The notes beneath the pieces were generated by a model. That model saw only the letters and a program-made list of their open reading frames with translations, did no database searches and had not been told where the DNA came from. Made by a program: the position numbers and the translations under genes. 64,000 nt of DNA from Clostridium minihomine (GTDB lineage Bacteria; Bacillota; Clostridia; Oscillospirales; Acutalibacteraceae), in contig NZ_OEQH01000004.1 in NCBI RefSeq assembly GCF_900240385.1, positions 62,001 through 126,000 on the forward strand, given 5' to 3'. Below, one piece after another: positions 32,293-42,100 of this stretch (the stretch's first letter is position 1; every line of letters begins with the position of its first letter).

Positions 32293-35200
32293 TTACTTAA
32301 AGTAAGCAACGCCGGATTCAAAAATTCGCTGATCCTTTTCTCCCGGTACGTTGCGGTACAAATCGGTTCCCTTGCGTTCAGAATGTCCCATTTTGCCCAA
32401 TACCCGTCCATCGGGGCTGGTAATGCCTTCAATGGCCCAAACGGAGCCATTGGGGTTCCACTGGGAATCTCCGCTGGGAATCCCGTCAGGGGTAGTATAT
32501 TGAGTGGCAATCTGTCCGTTTTCCGCTAAGCGGCGCAAAGTCTCCTTATCCGCCACAAAACGTCCTTCTCCATGAGACATCGGAACACAGAACACATCCC
32601 CGGCATTTACCCCGGCCAGCCACGGTGATTTTACCGAAGCCACACGGGTATAAGCCATACGGGAAATGTGGCGTCCCAAGGTGTTAAAAGTCAGTGTGGG
32701 CGCCGATTCCTCAGTGGGAACAATATGGCCAAAGGGAACCAATCCCAGCTTAATCAATGCCTGGAATCCGTTGCAAACCCCCAGCATCAAGCCATCCCGC
32801 TGATTCAGTAATTCTTCCACCGCCTGAGCAATTCTGGGATTGCGGAAGGTGGTGGCAATGAATTTTCCGGATCCATCCGGCTCATCACCGCCGGAAAACC
32901 CGCCGGGCAGCATAATCATCTGGGCACTGCGAATCGCCTGTTCCATGCGCACAATGGTTTCTTCAATGGCAGCAGGGGTCAGGTTCCTCACAATCAGAAC
33001 CTCCGGTTCCGCTCCAGCGCGGGCAAAGGCTTTCGCCGAATCATATTCGCAATTAGTTCCGGGGAACACCGGAATAAACACCCGGGGCTTTGCCGCCCGA
33101 ATTGCAGGCGCTTTCTCAAACCGCTGGGTATACACAGGCACATCACTTATCACCTGTTCCGGTGTTTGGGTGGGGAAAATCTTTTCCAATGTTCCGGTCC
33201 AAATTGTCAGCAAGCGATCCAATCCCAGAACTTCACTGCCCAAAGTAATCGAAGCCTCCCCGGTCACCGTTCCCAGCAAGGCCGAACGCAACCCACGGGC
33301 CAACGTTTTTCCCGGTACCACCTCAATCACCAGCGCACCGGACTGAGGTGCAAATAAAAGTTTTTGATCCAATGCACCCTCTGCAAAATGGAATCCAAAG
33401 CCGTTGCCAAAGCACATGCGGGCCACTGCTGCCGCAGCTCCGCCTTCCCTCACAACAGAAGCCGCTGCAATTATACCCTGTTCCGTCATTTGACGTATTG
33501 CACGGTAATATTCCCGCAGCGCCGGGTAATCCGGCAACCCGGTTTCCTGCTGTTCCGGTAAGGGAAGCAAATACACCTGAGAACCGGAAGTTTGGAATGC
33601 CGCAGAAAGAGTCTTGCTGGCTTTCGTCATTGCCACAGCAAAGCTGACCAATGTGGGGGGCACATCCAAATCTTCAAAAGAACCGGACATACTATCTTTT
33701 CCGCCGATGGCGGCAAGCCCCAAACCCATCTGGGCAGAAAAAGCGCCCAGCAGCGCTGCGGTCGGTTTGCCCCAACGCCGGGGTTCCTGGCGCAGACGCT
33801 CAAAATACTCCTGAAAAGTCAATCTGGCCTTCAGCGGATCCGCTCCCACCGCCGCCAGCTTCGACAAGCTTTCCACCACAGCATAAGCCGCACCGTGAAA
33901 AGGACTGAAGCGCGAAATTCCGGGAATAAATCCAAAGCTCATAGCCGTGGCATCATCCGTTTCACCGTTTAATACGGGAAGCTTTGCCACCATGGCTTCT
34001 TCCGGCGATAACTGATATTTTCCGGCAAAGGGCATCAGCACAGTGGCCGCTCCAATGCTGGAATCAAACCGCTCGGCAAGCCCTTTTTGAGAGCAAACCT
34101 GTAAACGGGATAAGTTCTTCTCAAAGGCTTTGGCAATCGGCTCTTCGGTCAGTTCAGCCGGAACCAAATCCCGATAATTTTCAGAAAGATCCGGCGCAGA
34201 GATAGAGGCGCTGGCAGACAAGGTCACACCGTTGGTATCCAAGAATTCTCGGCTGATATCCACAATGGTATCGCCGCGCCACTCCATGCACAACCGCGGC
34301 TGTTCGGTCACTTCGGCTACCACAACAGCCTGCAGGTTTTCTTCATCCGCCAAGGCGCAAAACCGTGCCACATCTTTGGCCGACAACACCACAGCCATTC
34401 TTTCCTGTGATTCTGAAATGGCCAGTTCGGTGCCATCCAAACCTTCATACTTTTTCGGAACTGCATCCAGATGAATCTGCAAACCATCTGCCAGTTCGCC
34501 AATCGCTACACACACGCCGCCTGCGCCAAAGTCATTGCAGCGCTTAATCAAACGAGCGGCTTCCGGGTTGCGGAACAAACGCTGGATTTTGCGCTCTGTG
34601 GGCGCGTTACCCTTCTGAACCTCAGCACCGGCTACTTTCACCGACTCCTGTGTGTGCGCCTTAGAAGAACCCGTGGCGCCACCACAGCCATCCCGGCCGG
34701 TGCTGCCGCCCAGCAGAATGATTTTATCCCCGGCGGCAGGAACCTCCCGCACCACATTTCCCTTGGGAGAAGCGCCGATTACCGCACCAATCTCCATCCT
34801 TTTGGCCACATAACCATCATCATACAGTTCGGTCACCTGACCGGTAGCAAGTCCCACCTGGTTGCCATAGGAACTATATCCCTGCGCTGCACCCACCGTA
34901 ATTTTACGGGAGGGCAGTTTACCCGGCAATGTGTTGGTGCTGCGCGGATCGCCGGATCCGGTCACACGCATTGCCTGATACACATACGCTCTTCCGGAAA
35001 GCGGATCGCGAATTGCGCCGCCCAAACAGGTTGCCGCACCGCCAAACGGTTCAATTTCCGTGGGATGGTTATGAGTTTCATTTTTGAATTGAACCAGCCA
35101 GGTTTGGGTTTCCCCGTCAATTTGCACCGGAACCTCAATAGAGCAGGCGTTAATTTCCTCACTCACATCCAAATCGGGCAAAAGACCGCGCTGGCGCAGC

Positions 35201-36042
35201 AGTTTCATTCCCATTACAGCAATGTCCATTAAACAGATCGGCTTCTGCTTGTCGCCGTAAACTTCTTTTCTAGCCGCATGATAGTCACGAAGCGCCTGCT
35301 CAATCGCCGGAGCGCCGGGCTCGATTTCAATTTTCTCCAGCCGTGTGGCAAAAGTCGTGTGGCGGCAGTGATCTGACCAATAGGTATCAATTACCCGCAG
35401 TTCCGTAATGGACGGATCCCGCTTTTCTGTATCGCGAAAATAATTTTGGCAGAAAAACAAATCTTCTAAACTCATGGCAAAGCCCATGGAACGGTAATAC
35501 TCTGTCAGTTTTGCATCGTCCCAAAGAATCATCCCCCGAACACGAGCCACACCGGCCGGTTCTTCCACCTGAAGCTCCAACGTTTCGGGCTTAGCCAAAG
35601 ACGCCTCGCGGGACTCCACGGGATTAATCAGGTACTGTTTTACCCTCTCCAGCACTTTTTCGTCCAGTTCCCCCTGCAAAAGGATCACCCGGGCCGACAG
35701 AACCTGAGGACGCTCCCCCTGCGTCAAAAGCTGCACGCATTGGGCAGCCGAGTCCGCCCGCTGATCGTACTGGCCAGGCAGATATTCCATGGCAAAAACC
35801 AGCGCCCCCGGTGGCACCGGATATTCCTCGTCATATACATTGTCTGCGTTGGGCTCTGAAAAAATCGTGCCCCGCGCCGTTCCAAATTCCTGCTGTGACA
35901 AACCGGAAATATCATACCGGTTTACTACCCGAACCTCTTTCAGCCCGGTGACCCCCAAATTTTCCTCCAAATCCGCTTTCAGATGCTGTGCTTCCACATC
36001 AAATCCAGGTTTTTTTTCCACAAACAGCCTGATGACCGCCAT
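32293..36042 (-). CDS. purL: Phosphoribosylformylglycinamidine synthase, fused PurL-PurQ
   Basis: 1249 residues from the ATG at 36042 (GGGGGA 4 nt upstream). It turns FGAR, glutamine and ATP into FGAM, step four of purine synthesis. The order is an N-terminal PurS-like domain (about 1-150), linker, two AIRS-type synthetase halves, and a class I glutaminase domain at the C-terminus (about 985-1249). FKNETHNHPTEIEPFGGAAT and GGKDSMSG mark the synthetase. The glutaminase carries PVFPGTNCEYD, MLPGGFSGGDEPDGSGK, the nucleophile in GVCNGFQALIKLG, and the His/Glu pair in MSHGEGRF. The single-chain form is found in proteobacteria, eukaryotes and a subset of clostridia, unlike the split PurS/Q/L of Bacillus. 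Confidence 0.96.
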   Translation of the reverse strand: MAVIRLFVEKKPGFDVEAQHLKADLEENLGVTGLKEVRVVNRYDISGLSQQEFGTARGTIFSEPNADNVYDEEYPVPPGALVFAMEYLPGQYDQRADSAAQCVQLLTQGERPQVLSARVILLQGELDEKVLERVKQYLINPVESREASLAKPETLELQVEEPAGVARVRGMILWDDAKLTEYYRSMGFAMSLEDLFFCQNYFRDTEKRDPSITELRVIDTYWSDHCRHTTFATRLEKIEIEPGAPAIEQALRDYHAARKEVYGDKQKPICLMDIAVMGMKLLRQRGLLPDLDVSEEINACSIEVPVQIDGETQTWLVQFKNETHNHPTEIEPFGGAATCLGGAIRDPLSGRAYVYQAMRVTGSGDPRSTNTLPGKLPSRKITVGAAQGYSSYGNQVGLATGQVTELYDDGYVAKRMEIGAVIGASPKGNVVREVPAAGDKIILLGGSTGRDGCGGATGSSKAHTQESVKVAGAEVQKGNAPTERKIQRLFRNPEAARLIKRCNDFGAGGVCVAIGELADGLQIHLDAVPKKYEGLDGTELAISESQERMAVVLSAKDVARFCALADEENLQAVVVAEVTEQPRLCMEWRGDTIVDISREFLDTNGVTLSASASISAPDLSENYRDLVPAELTEEPIAKAFEKNLSRLQVCSQKGLAERFDSSIGAATVLMPFAGKYQLSPEEAMVAKLPVLNGETDDATAMSFGFIPGISRFSPFHGAAYAVVESLSKLAAVGADPLKARLTFQEYFERLRQEPRRWGKPTAALLGAFSAQMGLGLAAIGGKDSMSGSFEDLDVPPTLVSFAVAMTKASKTLSAAFQTSGSQVYLLPLPEQQETGLPDYPALREYYRAIRQMTEQGIIAAASVVREGGAAAAVARMCFGNGFGFHFAEGALDQKLLFAPQSGALVIEVVPGKTLARGLRSALLGTVTGEASITLGSEVLGLDRLLTIWTGTLEKIFPTQTPEQVISDVPVYTQRFEKAPAIRAAKPRVFIPVFPGTNCEYDSAKAFARAGAEPEVLIVRNLTPAAIEETIVRMEQAIRSAQMIMLPGGFSGGDEPDGSGKFIATTFRNPRIAQAVEELLNQRDGLMLGVCNGFQALIKLGLVPFGHIVPTEESAPTLTFNTLGRHISRMAYTRVASVKSPWLAGVNAGDVFCVPMSHGEGRFVADKETLRRLAENGQIATQYTTPDGIPSGDSQWNPNGSVWAIEGITSPDGRVLGKMGHSERKGTDLYRNVPGEKDQRIFESGVAYFK

Positions 36043-36290
36043 TGAATCCCCCGTTCCGGCCGCGTGAGCGGCCATTTCATATTGCGTATTTATTTTATCA
36101 TAGTTTGTCCCTTGATAAAATAGAAAAATCCCCTAAAAAACCGCCGAAGCAGCCCGGGCTTTCCGCATATTATGCACCGGATAAATAGATTCATAGTGGA
36201 AAAAAACGTTTACCGATCGATATATTCTATAGTATAGGGAACATTTTTAGCGCATGATCCGGTAATTAATCCACATAATTTGCCATTTTC

Positions 36291-36319
36291 TTGCCATTTT
36301 TATGACCTCATGCTATACT
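36291..36319 (+). promoter_or_regulatory. Promoter of the BTAD regulator gene
   Basis: TTGCCA (36291-36296), 17-bp spacer, TATACT (36314-36319). It overlaps the earliest in-frame ATG (36302), which rules that start out and supports the GTG at 36368. Confidence 0.8.
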
Positions 36320-36367
36320 GATTTTCATACAAGTCCTTTTAGAGCGGTAAGGGAGGGTGCTGACTCG

Positions 36368-37588
36368 GTGACACAAAAAAAAGCCAAAGGAGAGACGATT
36401 TTCATCAAAATGCTGGGAAGGTTCAGCATACAACGAGGAGAATATATTTTAACCCAAACCAGCGGAAGGACAAAACAGGTTTGGTTACTGATAGAATACT
36501 TAATTGCTAATCGCAAAACACATACAACCGTAGAAAATTTAATCGAAGTGCTGTGGTCGGACACACATTCCTGCACCGATCCCATGAACGCTTTAAAAAA
36601 TCTGGTTTATCGTGCCAGGGATCTGCTAAAAAAAGAACTGCATGACAGCGAGACCAATTTTATTATTTATTCACAGGGGGCCTACTTATGGAATCCCCAA
36701 CTGGAGTGTATGGTAGATGTAGAAGAAATGGAACACCTGATTCTTCAGGCCGCAACGCCCACTATGGCGCGTTCACAGCAAATTCGCTTGTACCAAAATG
36801 CACTGCAATACTACTGCGGTGATTTTCTGCCCAATTCCAGTTATGCCGGCTGGGTGATTACCCGAAGGTCAAATCTGGCCAACGTCTATTTAAATTGTAT
36901 TCGCGAACTTTGCGGTTTTTATGAAAAAAGTCAAGAGTATACCGAGATTATCTCGTTATGTGAAACCGCCATTACACTGATTCCCTTTGAAGAATCGGTG
37001 CATAAAACGCTTACCTATGCTTATATCAGCACAGGCCAGAATAATAAGGCGCTTCGCCATTATCACTATGTAACCGAATTGTTTTACCGGGAACTGGGCG
37101 TCGATATCTCCAGCAGTTTGCGGGAATTATATCGGCAAATCACAAAAAGCATCAATCAGGTAGAATTGGATCTTTCTGTGATCAAAGAAGATCTGCAAGA
37201 AGCCCAAAGCGAAAACGGGGCCTATTATTGTGACTATGAGATATTCAAAAACCTGTATCGTATTCATGCCAGATGCCTGAAACGAACCGGACAATCCATT
37301 TTTGTAGCACTGATGTCCCTGATGGACAGCGAAGGAAGTATTTTAAAAGGAACTCAAGCAGTGCCGGCGGTAAACTTATTTAAAGAAGTGATTCTGCGTA
37401 ATCTTCGCAAGGGTGACACGGTATCCGCTTACAGCTCCGCACAGTTTATTATCATGCTTCCTCTGATTAATTATGAAAATGCAGAGATGGTAATGCAACG
37501 GATCATCCGCCGATTTGAAAACTCTTATAAGAAAAAAGATTTAAAAATCATTTATATGCTGCGCCCGGTGGAGCCAATCGAAAAATAA
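36368..37588 (+). CDS. BTAD-type transcriptional regulator with degenerate GGDEF-like C-terminal domain
   Basis: 406 residues from the GTG at 36368 (GGGAGGG about 12 nt upstream). A winged-helix DNA-binding domain of OmpR/SARP type (about 8-105: KMLGRFSIQRGEYIL, then QVWLLIEYLIANR) is followed by a bacterial transcriptional activation domain of TPR-like helices (about 110-265). The last ~130 residues have the outline of a GGDEF fold. RTGQSIFVALMSLMDSEG matches the early beta strand, and LRKGDTVSAYSSAQFIIMLP is where active enzymes have GD..ARYGGDEF..LLP. The catalytic GGDEF is replaced by SSAQF, so it should not make c-di-GMP. It may bind a nucleotide or serve for dimerisation. Target genes are unknown; the next gene downstream is a candidate. 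Confidence 0.8.
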   Translation: MTQKKAKGETIFIKMLGRFSIQRGEYILTQTSGRTKQVWLLIEYLIANRKTHTTVENLIEVLWSDTHSCTDPMNALKNLVYRARDLLKKELHDSETNFIIYSQGAYLWNPQLECMVDVEEMEHLILQAATPTMARSQQIRLYQNALQYYCGDFLPNSSYAGWVITRRSNLANVYLNCIRELCGFYEKSQEYTEIISLCETAITLIPFEESVHKTLTYAYISTGQNNKALRHYHYVTELFYRELGVDISSSLRELYRQITKSINQVELDLSVIKEDLQEAQSENGAYYCDYEIFKNLYRIHARCLKRTGQSIFVALMSLMDSEGSILKGTQAVPAVNLFKEVILRNLRKGDTVSAYSSAQFIIMLPLINYENAEMVMQRIIRRFENSYKKKDLKIIYMLRPVEPIEK

Positions 37589-37598
37589 AAATGCTCCC

Positions 37599-37627
37599 AC
37601 AGCCTGTTTTTTTAGGCCTGTCTTTTT
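37599..37627 (+). terminator. Weak hairpin after the BTAD regulator
   Basis: ACAGCCT and AGGCCTGT pair with one bulge, followed by CTTTTTAT. It may only partly end the transcript. Confidence 0.45.
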
Positions 37628-37718
37628 ATATGGAATATAACAGGGCAGTCAATTTTCCGGGATCAGACTGTGCTCTTTAATGTATGGGAAACTTATAAGG
37701 AAAAGGAAGAGCCATATT

Positions 37719-38243
37719 ATGGTGCAAATACAAAGGCTTATTGCAGAGCAGGAAGAGGTTCTGACCAGCGAATCCAATATCATCCATATCTTGTCTTTTG
37801 AAAACAGGCAGATAAAAGGATTTTTTTACAGCCCTTATTTTAAAAAGGGCGCTTATTTTTCCAGCGAACTGGAACTGATACAACTGATGGATCAATGGAT
37901 GGATTACCTGGACTTCCCACAGTCCACCGTAAGATTCCGCAGCTTTGCAAAGAGGAAAAAAAACAACCAAAAGAGGGAGGAATCTTCCGTGGAACACGAG
38001 CCGCAGAACCACTGCGGGATACTGAAAACAATCGAAGATTGGGACACGCAGAAAGCAGCCGATAACAACGCTACCTTTATTGTTCGCGTGCAGCAGCGTC
38101 AGAACGCCACCTGGCAGGGCACCGTTCAATGGGCTCAGGCAGGTCAAACCCAATCGTTCCAAAGTACACTAGAGCTGCTTATGATGATGAACAGCGCCTG
38201 TGAAAAATCGCCGAACTCCCTCTGGGATACGGAAAAGACATAA
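37719..38243 (+). CDS. Two-repeat hypothetical protein downstream of the BTAD regulator
   Basis: 174 residues from the ATG at 37719 (GGAAGAG 7 nt upstream). Two similar halves can be seen. Each has a beta hairpin followed by a helix: GFFYSPYFKKGAYFSSELELIQLM (about 35-60) and TWQGTVQWAQAGQ, then TQSFQSTLELLMMMNSA (about 135-165). The second form is common in clostridial proteins of unknown function. A hydrophilic basic/acidic linker (KRKKNNQKREESS) joins them. No signal peptide. It may be controlled by the regulator just upstream. Confidence 0.6.
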   Translation: MVQIQRLIAEQEEVLTSESNIIHILSFENRQIKGFFYSPYFKKGAYFSSELELIQLMDQWMDYLDFPQSTVRFRSFAKRKKNNQKREESSVEHEPQNHCGILKTIEDWDTQKAADNNATFIVRVQQRQNATWQGTVQWAQAGQTQSFQSTLELLMMMNSACEKSPNSLWDTEKT

Positions 38244-38264
38244 AATAAAAATAATAAAAACGGG

Positions 38265-38307
38265 ATATCAGCCGGAGGATTTTTAAAAGCCTCCGGCTGA
38301 TATTTTT
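38265..38307. terminator. Bidirectional terminator between the two-repeat gene and the DUF4353 gene
   Basis: A perfect 14-bp stem (38265-38278 with 38290-38303) flanked by A-rich and T-rich ends. It overlaps the stop codon of the minus-strand gene. Confidence 0.92.
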
Positions 38308-40477
38308 AAGAAGAGGCAGAGCTAGAATTTCCCGAGCCGGAAACTTCACTTCCCACATCGGGGGTTCGCCCATTATTCGGGGGAGCCCATCCCTCCGGCG
38401 GAGCATCGGAATTAGTCGGTATTTCGCCACTGTTGTTTCCCCTGTCACCTCCCGGCCGTCTCATACCACCCATACCACCCAAAGTGGTTTCTTCTCCGGT
38501 GCTGGAAATCACCGTTCTGGCGCCGGAAAGCGTTACCTCTGTCAGTTTTGTTCCACCCGAATACGTTCCCGCCAAGGCAAATCCGTCTTCCTTGACTGCG
38601 GCATCCGTTCCTCCGGTGGATATGGTATAAACGCTGCCTTGCCTCATGTCCGGTGTACTGATAACGATTGACTGGAACTGCTTTGCAGGTGTAAAACTAA
38701 CGATAGATTTTCCCGAAGCATCCGAAAGATTCACGGTGGTCTCTGCTTTCTGTGACTCTGTAAACATTACTGCCAAAGAATTCTGTGTGGAATTTTCATC
38801 CGGGGCCTGCAACATACCGCTGCTTCCCGCGGCCACCAGAACTCCACCAGACATCTGGTATTCCCCATCAAAATCCAACGCTCCGTTCCCGGAATTCGTT
38901 GGGCCATTCACTAAAACTGTCCCACCTTCTTGATACACGTTTCCATTGGAATCCACCCCGTCACCACCGGCATCAATGACAACATAGCCTCCGGTAAACC
39001 GAATTTCAGCGTTGGAATTTGCCTGAAAGTGATCCTGCGCATCCGTATCTCCGTCACTCCCGCCGGCCGCATTGATTCCGTCGTCACTGGCTGTTATGTG
39101 AACGGTTCCTCCGCTTATGGTAACCGTAGCCCCCTCCAGTCCTTCATAGCTTTTGGTAATATGAACCGTGCCGTCGGTAATCAGCAAATCTGCATCTGCA
39201 TGAAATCCATCGTCTCCGGTGGCAACGGACATTTCTCCGCCGGTCATGGTTACAGAACCATTGGAATGAACAGCATCATCGACCGAATCGATCTGAAAAG
39301 TTCCCCCTGCCAAGTAAACCTGCGTTCCGCCTTTTAATGCCTTCTGGCTGGTGCTGTCTTCTGTGGTTTCTGTGGCCTGATTCTTCTGCGTTCCGCTGGA
39401 TTCCGAGCCCGAAGCAGTTTCCCCTTGACTGTTTTGAGCAGCCGTTCTCTGAATATTGGTTTTGGCTGCAGCAGTCCTGCTGGCGGCACTTTGGCTGTTT
39501 TCCTGCCCGGCTTCAGGTTGAAACGCTCCATTTTGATTGTTTCCACGCCCTTCAAACCCACCTTGCCCGCCAGGCCCCTGCTCTTTCTGCTTGTCAACTG
39601 CGTTGGCACTGCCACCGCCGGTTACAATCTGAAAATCCCCGCCGGTAACCTGTAAAATGGTTTCTGCCTGAAATGCATCCTGCCCACTGGTAATGTCAAA
39701 GCTTCCGCCTTCTATGGCAATCCATCCCTTCGTGCTGTCCTCGTTGTTATTGGCCCGAATCCCGTCTGCCTTGGCATTCACGGTAACAGAACCTTCTTTC
39801 ACCGCAACGGAATCTCTGCCTTTTAGCCCATGATTGGCCGCTGTAATTTGCAGAGTACCGTTTACTACCTTTAAATCATCCTGGCTTCCAATCCCGTTGT
39901 TATAATTTCCAGTCACCGTTAACTTTCCGGTTCCATTAATGACCAAATCATCCTGACTGAAAACGGCCGCATCGGGCTTATCAGTGTTTGCATCCGCATA
40001 CTGGTATTCCGAAGCATCCGTTATGGTATTTTGGCTTCCCTGTGCCAGAGTGATAATGGTTTTCTTTGCCTGTCTGGAATAAATTGGCGCACTGGCAGAA
40101 TTGGAAAGAGTCACCCCGTTGAGCACCAATCTTACCAAATCTTCTTTTCCGGCGCTCACCAAAATTTGTCCGTCCGCCAAAGTTCCGCTCAGCAAATAGG
40201 TTCCGGCGGCAGAAATGGTCACCACTCCCCCTTGTGCCGCGGCTCCTCTGCCCTCTACTGTGGCAGAAGCCCCATTCAGGGTAATTGCCGTTGCGGTGGA
40301 TGCATCCCAGCTGTCATCCAAATCTTCTTCCGCATATTCCACCGTCAGCGGAATTTCGGTGGAAAGTTCGGATGAGCCACTGGAATTCCCTTTGGTGGAA
40401 CCACATCCTGTCACCGAAAACAAAATCAGACTAGCGGACAATAATCCTGCGAGCAATGCTTTTCCTTTTGTTTCCAT
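38306..40477 (-). CDS. Surface lipoprotein with carbohydrate-binding domain (DUF4353 family)
   Basis: 723 residues from the ATG at 40477 (TAGGAGACATAAA upstream). Lipobox: KALLAGLLSASLILFSVTGCGS, Cys about residue 25. The body (about 60-640) is a repetitive right-handed-beta-helix-like array with turns such as GNGALDFDGEYQMSGGV, SSDDGINAAGG-like and DAGGDGVDSNGNVYQEGG. In the middle a Gln/Ala/Ser-rich insertion (about 305-385) breaks the repeats. The C-terminus is Gly/Pro/Ser-rich. Proteins of this family are annotated carbohydrate-binding and travel with VTC-domain and DUF4956 genes, as here. It probably sits on the outer face of the membrane, binding a polymer. Confidence 0.82.
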   Translation of the reverse strand: METKGKALLAGLLSASLILFSVTGCGSTKGNSSGSSELSTEIPLTVEYAEEDLDDSWDASTATAITLNGASATVEGRGAAAQGGVVTISAAGTYLLSGTLADGQILVSAGKEDLVRLVLNGVTLSNSASAPIYSRQAKKTIITLAQGSQNTITDASEYQYADANTDKPDAAVFSQDDLVINGTGKLTVTGNYNNGIGSQDDLKVVNGTLQITAANHGLKGRDSVAVKEGSVTVNAKADGIRANNNEDSTKGWIAIEGGSFDITSGQDAFQAETILQVTGGDFQIVTGGGSANAVDKQKEQGPGGQGGFEGRGNNQNGAFQPEAGQENSQSAASRTAAAKTNIQRTAAQNSQGETASGSESSGTQKNQATETTEDSTSQKALKGGTQVYLAGGTFQIDSVDDAVHSNGSVTMTGGEMSVATGDDGFHADADLLITDGTVHITKSYEGLEGATVTISGGTVHITASDDGINAAGGSDGDTDAQDHFQANSNAEIRFTGGYVVIDAGGDGVDSNGNVYQEGGTVLVNGPTNSGNGALDFDGEYQMSGGVLVAAGSSGMLQAPDENSTQNSLAVMFTESQKAETTVNLSDASGKSIVSFTPAKQFQSIVISTPDMRQGSVYTISTGGTDAAVKEDGFALAGTYSGGTKLTEVTLSGARTVISSTGEETTLGGMGGMRRPGGDRGNNSGEIPTNSDAPPEGWAPPNNGRTPDVGSEVSGSGNSSSASS

Positions 40478-40487
40478 TTTATGTCTC

Positions 40488-41171
40488 CTATAATTCATCA
40501 CGCAGGGTAGAAATTTTTCCACAGGAAATACTTAAATTTCCATTTCGACAGCGAAGTTCATCCATAAATTCTTTTTCAATCACCGGTGCATTTAGCACCA
40601 CATGATACCTTAGTTCATACAGACTGCCCATGTTTGTGGTCTTTACCTGCACCAATTCTGATCCCTGCGTATATTTTTGAAACAGATCGTCAAACACACC
40701 CTCAAAGTCCCGATCCTCCGGGATCATAATTTTCAGTTCTTTGCGGATTTTTCTGGGTTCTGCAAATTTTGTGGTGTACAGAACCATCGTCATTACACCC
40801 ACCAGCGCTAAAAAGATCAGTGCAAAGGTCAAATATCCCATTCCGGTGGCAAGGCCAATTGCCATGGCAAAAAAGATGCTGCCAATTTCCCTTGCACTGC
40901 CGGGAATGGAGCGGAAACGAACCAGGTTAAAGGCTCCCATCACCGCAATTCCAGTCCCCAAATTGCCATTTACCAACATAATAACCGTTTGAACAATCAC
41001 TGGCATCAACGCCAGGGTTACAACAAAACTTTTGCTGTAAGTGTTTCGGAACATATAACACAGTCCAACCCCCATTCCAAGCACGATGGATGCCAGCGTA
41101 CAAATCAGCAAATCCTGCATACTGGCTGCCGTGGTTGCAGCTGTAGCTGTCGACAAAATACTATCAAGCAC
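40488..41171 (-). CDS. DUF4956 membrane protein
   Basis: 227 residues. Four hydrophobic segments lie about 18-38, 46-68, 74-92 and 98-130, with the conserved AFNLVRFRSIPGSAREIGSIFFAMAIG between the third and fourth, the signature of DUF4956. A soluble C-terminal domain (about 135-227) has a ferredoxin-like alternation of strands and helices. Members are partners of VTC-type polymerase domains and may pass a polymer or regulate the catalytic subunit; the exact role is unknown. It overlaps the VTC gene by 8 nt and ends 10 nt before the lipoprotein gene. Confidence 0.88.
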   Translation of the reverse strand: MLDSILSTATAATTAASMQDLLICTLASIVLGMGVGLCYMFRNTYSKSFVVTLALMPVIVQTVIMLVNGNLGTGIAVMGAFNLVRFRSIPGSAREIGSIFFAMAIGLATGMGYLTFALIFLALVGVMTMVLYTTKFAEPRKIRKELKIMIPEDRDFEGVFDDLFQKYTQGSELVQVKTTNMGSLYELRYHVVLNAPVIEKEFMDELRCRNGNLSISCGKISTLRDEL

Positions 41172-41892
41172 AGATAATTCCTCCTAATTTCTTTTGAGAA
41201 TCCACATTTAAATGATCCGTAAAGCAAACCCCATATTTCGAAAAAGAAACCGGGTATGCTTTCTGTTCCGTCAGCATTTGGCAAAGCCACAAGGGCATGG
41301 CCTCAGGCACTTTAATTTCCATAAGCAGATGATCCGGGCAAATCAGTGCCGATCCCCAGTCTCCTGCCGAAAGATTCAGCGCAGTATTCCGCCAACGAAT
41401 ATTTTGATCAAATGTGATGCGCAGGTTGGGATCTTCCTTCCCAAACAATGCGATCCGATCGTAACCGATAAATACTTGGGGAATTGGATGATACACCTTT
41501 AAAAACCACTGAATTTCTTTTAATATCTGAGAATCCAATGGGGGAATTTCCTGATGATTTAAATAATTCATCACCTGACCCAATGGAAGAGAAATTCTTC
41601 TTTTATACACCACGCCCCGGTATTTATCTTTCAGTTCCAGAAAAACCGAATCTTCTGCTTGTGGAACACCATAACTGCGAATGCGAATTTTCTCTTTAAA
41701 AACCGGCTTTTCCAAGGATGTTCGAATCAAATGATAGTCCTCCGTGTCCAAATAAAGATTGCAAATCGTGTGCTGACCATATTGATCCTGCTCCATATAC
41801 AGATCCAATTTTTCTCTTAACACCTCATACTGGGCGCGGCTTAATAAATATTTCTTTTCATAACGCCTGAAAACATCCTGATATTGCTTCAT
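41164..41892 (-). CDS. VTC-domain (polyphosphate polymerase-like) protein
   Basis: 242 residues from the ATG at 41892 (GGAGGATTCAGCC upstream). The triphosphate-tunnel fold is seen in alternating charged strands: FRRYEKKYLLS, KEKIRIRSYG, FLELKDKYRGVVYKRRISL, and LMEIKVPEAMPLWL. Acidic E.K and basic K.R patterns line the tunnel in this superfamily. Eukaryotic VTC4 makes polyphosphate from ATP. Bacterial stand-alone VTC domains next to DUF4956 are not characterised in detail, so polymer synthesis here is inference. It is the first gene of a three-gene operon, divergent from a two-component system. Confidence 0.85.
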   Translation of the reverse strand: MKQYQDVFRRYEKKYLLSRAQYEVLREKLDLYMEQDQYGQHTICNLYLDTEDYHLIRTSLEKPVFKEKIRIRSYGVPQAEDSVFLELKDKYRGVVYKRRISLPLGQVMNYLNHQEIPPLDSQILKEIQWFLKVYHPIPQVFIGYDRIALFGKEDPNLRITFDQNIRWRNTALNLSAGDWGSALICPDHLLMEIKVPEAMPLWLCQMLTEQKAYPVSFSKYGVCFTDHLNVDSQKKLGGIICA

Positions 41893-42030
41893 GGCTGAAT
41901 CCTCCCTTTCTGGTAAATGTAGAATATAAGACAAGGAGTTTTCCTATGCGGATAGAACAAATCCAAAGGATATGTTAAAATAGTGGAATATTCCGGTTAA
42001 ATCGCTGTTGTGCCACTATCATAAAACAAA

Positions 42031-42076
42031 TAGCTGAAATTACTCTGAAAGCAGAACTTCAGAGTAATTTCAGCTA
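42031..42076. repeat. 19-bp perfect inverted repeat between VTC operon and two-component system
   Basis: TAGCTGAAATTACTCTGAA (42031-42049) is the exact reverse complement of 42058-42076 with an 8-nt loop. There is no T run on either side, and it lies between divergent genes, so it is unlikely to be a plain terminator. A regulatory site or leader hairpin is more likely. Confidence 0.8.
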
Positions 42077-42100
42077 AAAACCTTACGATAGAAAAAAGAA

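Noticed and set aside
34471-35232. Plus-strand frame of 253 codons opposite purL
   Set aside because: Antisense to conserved purL motifs, of low complexity in composition and without start signals.
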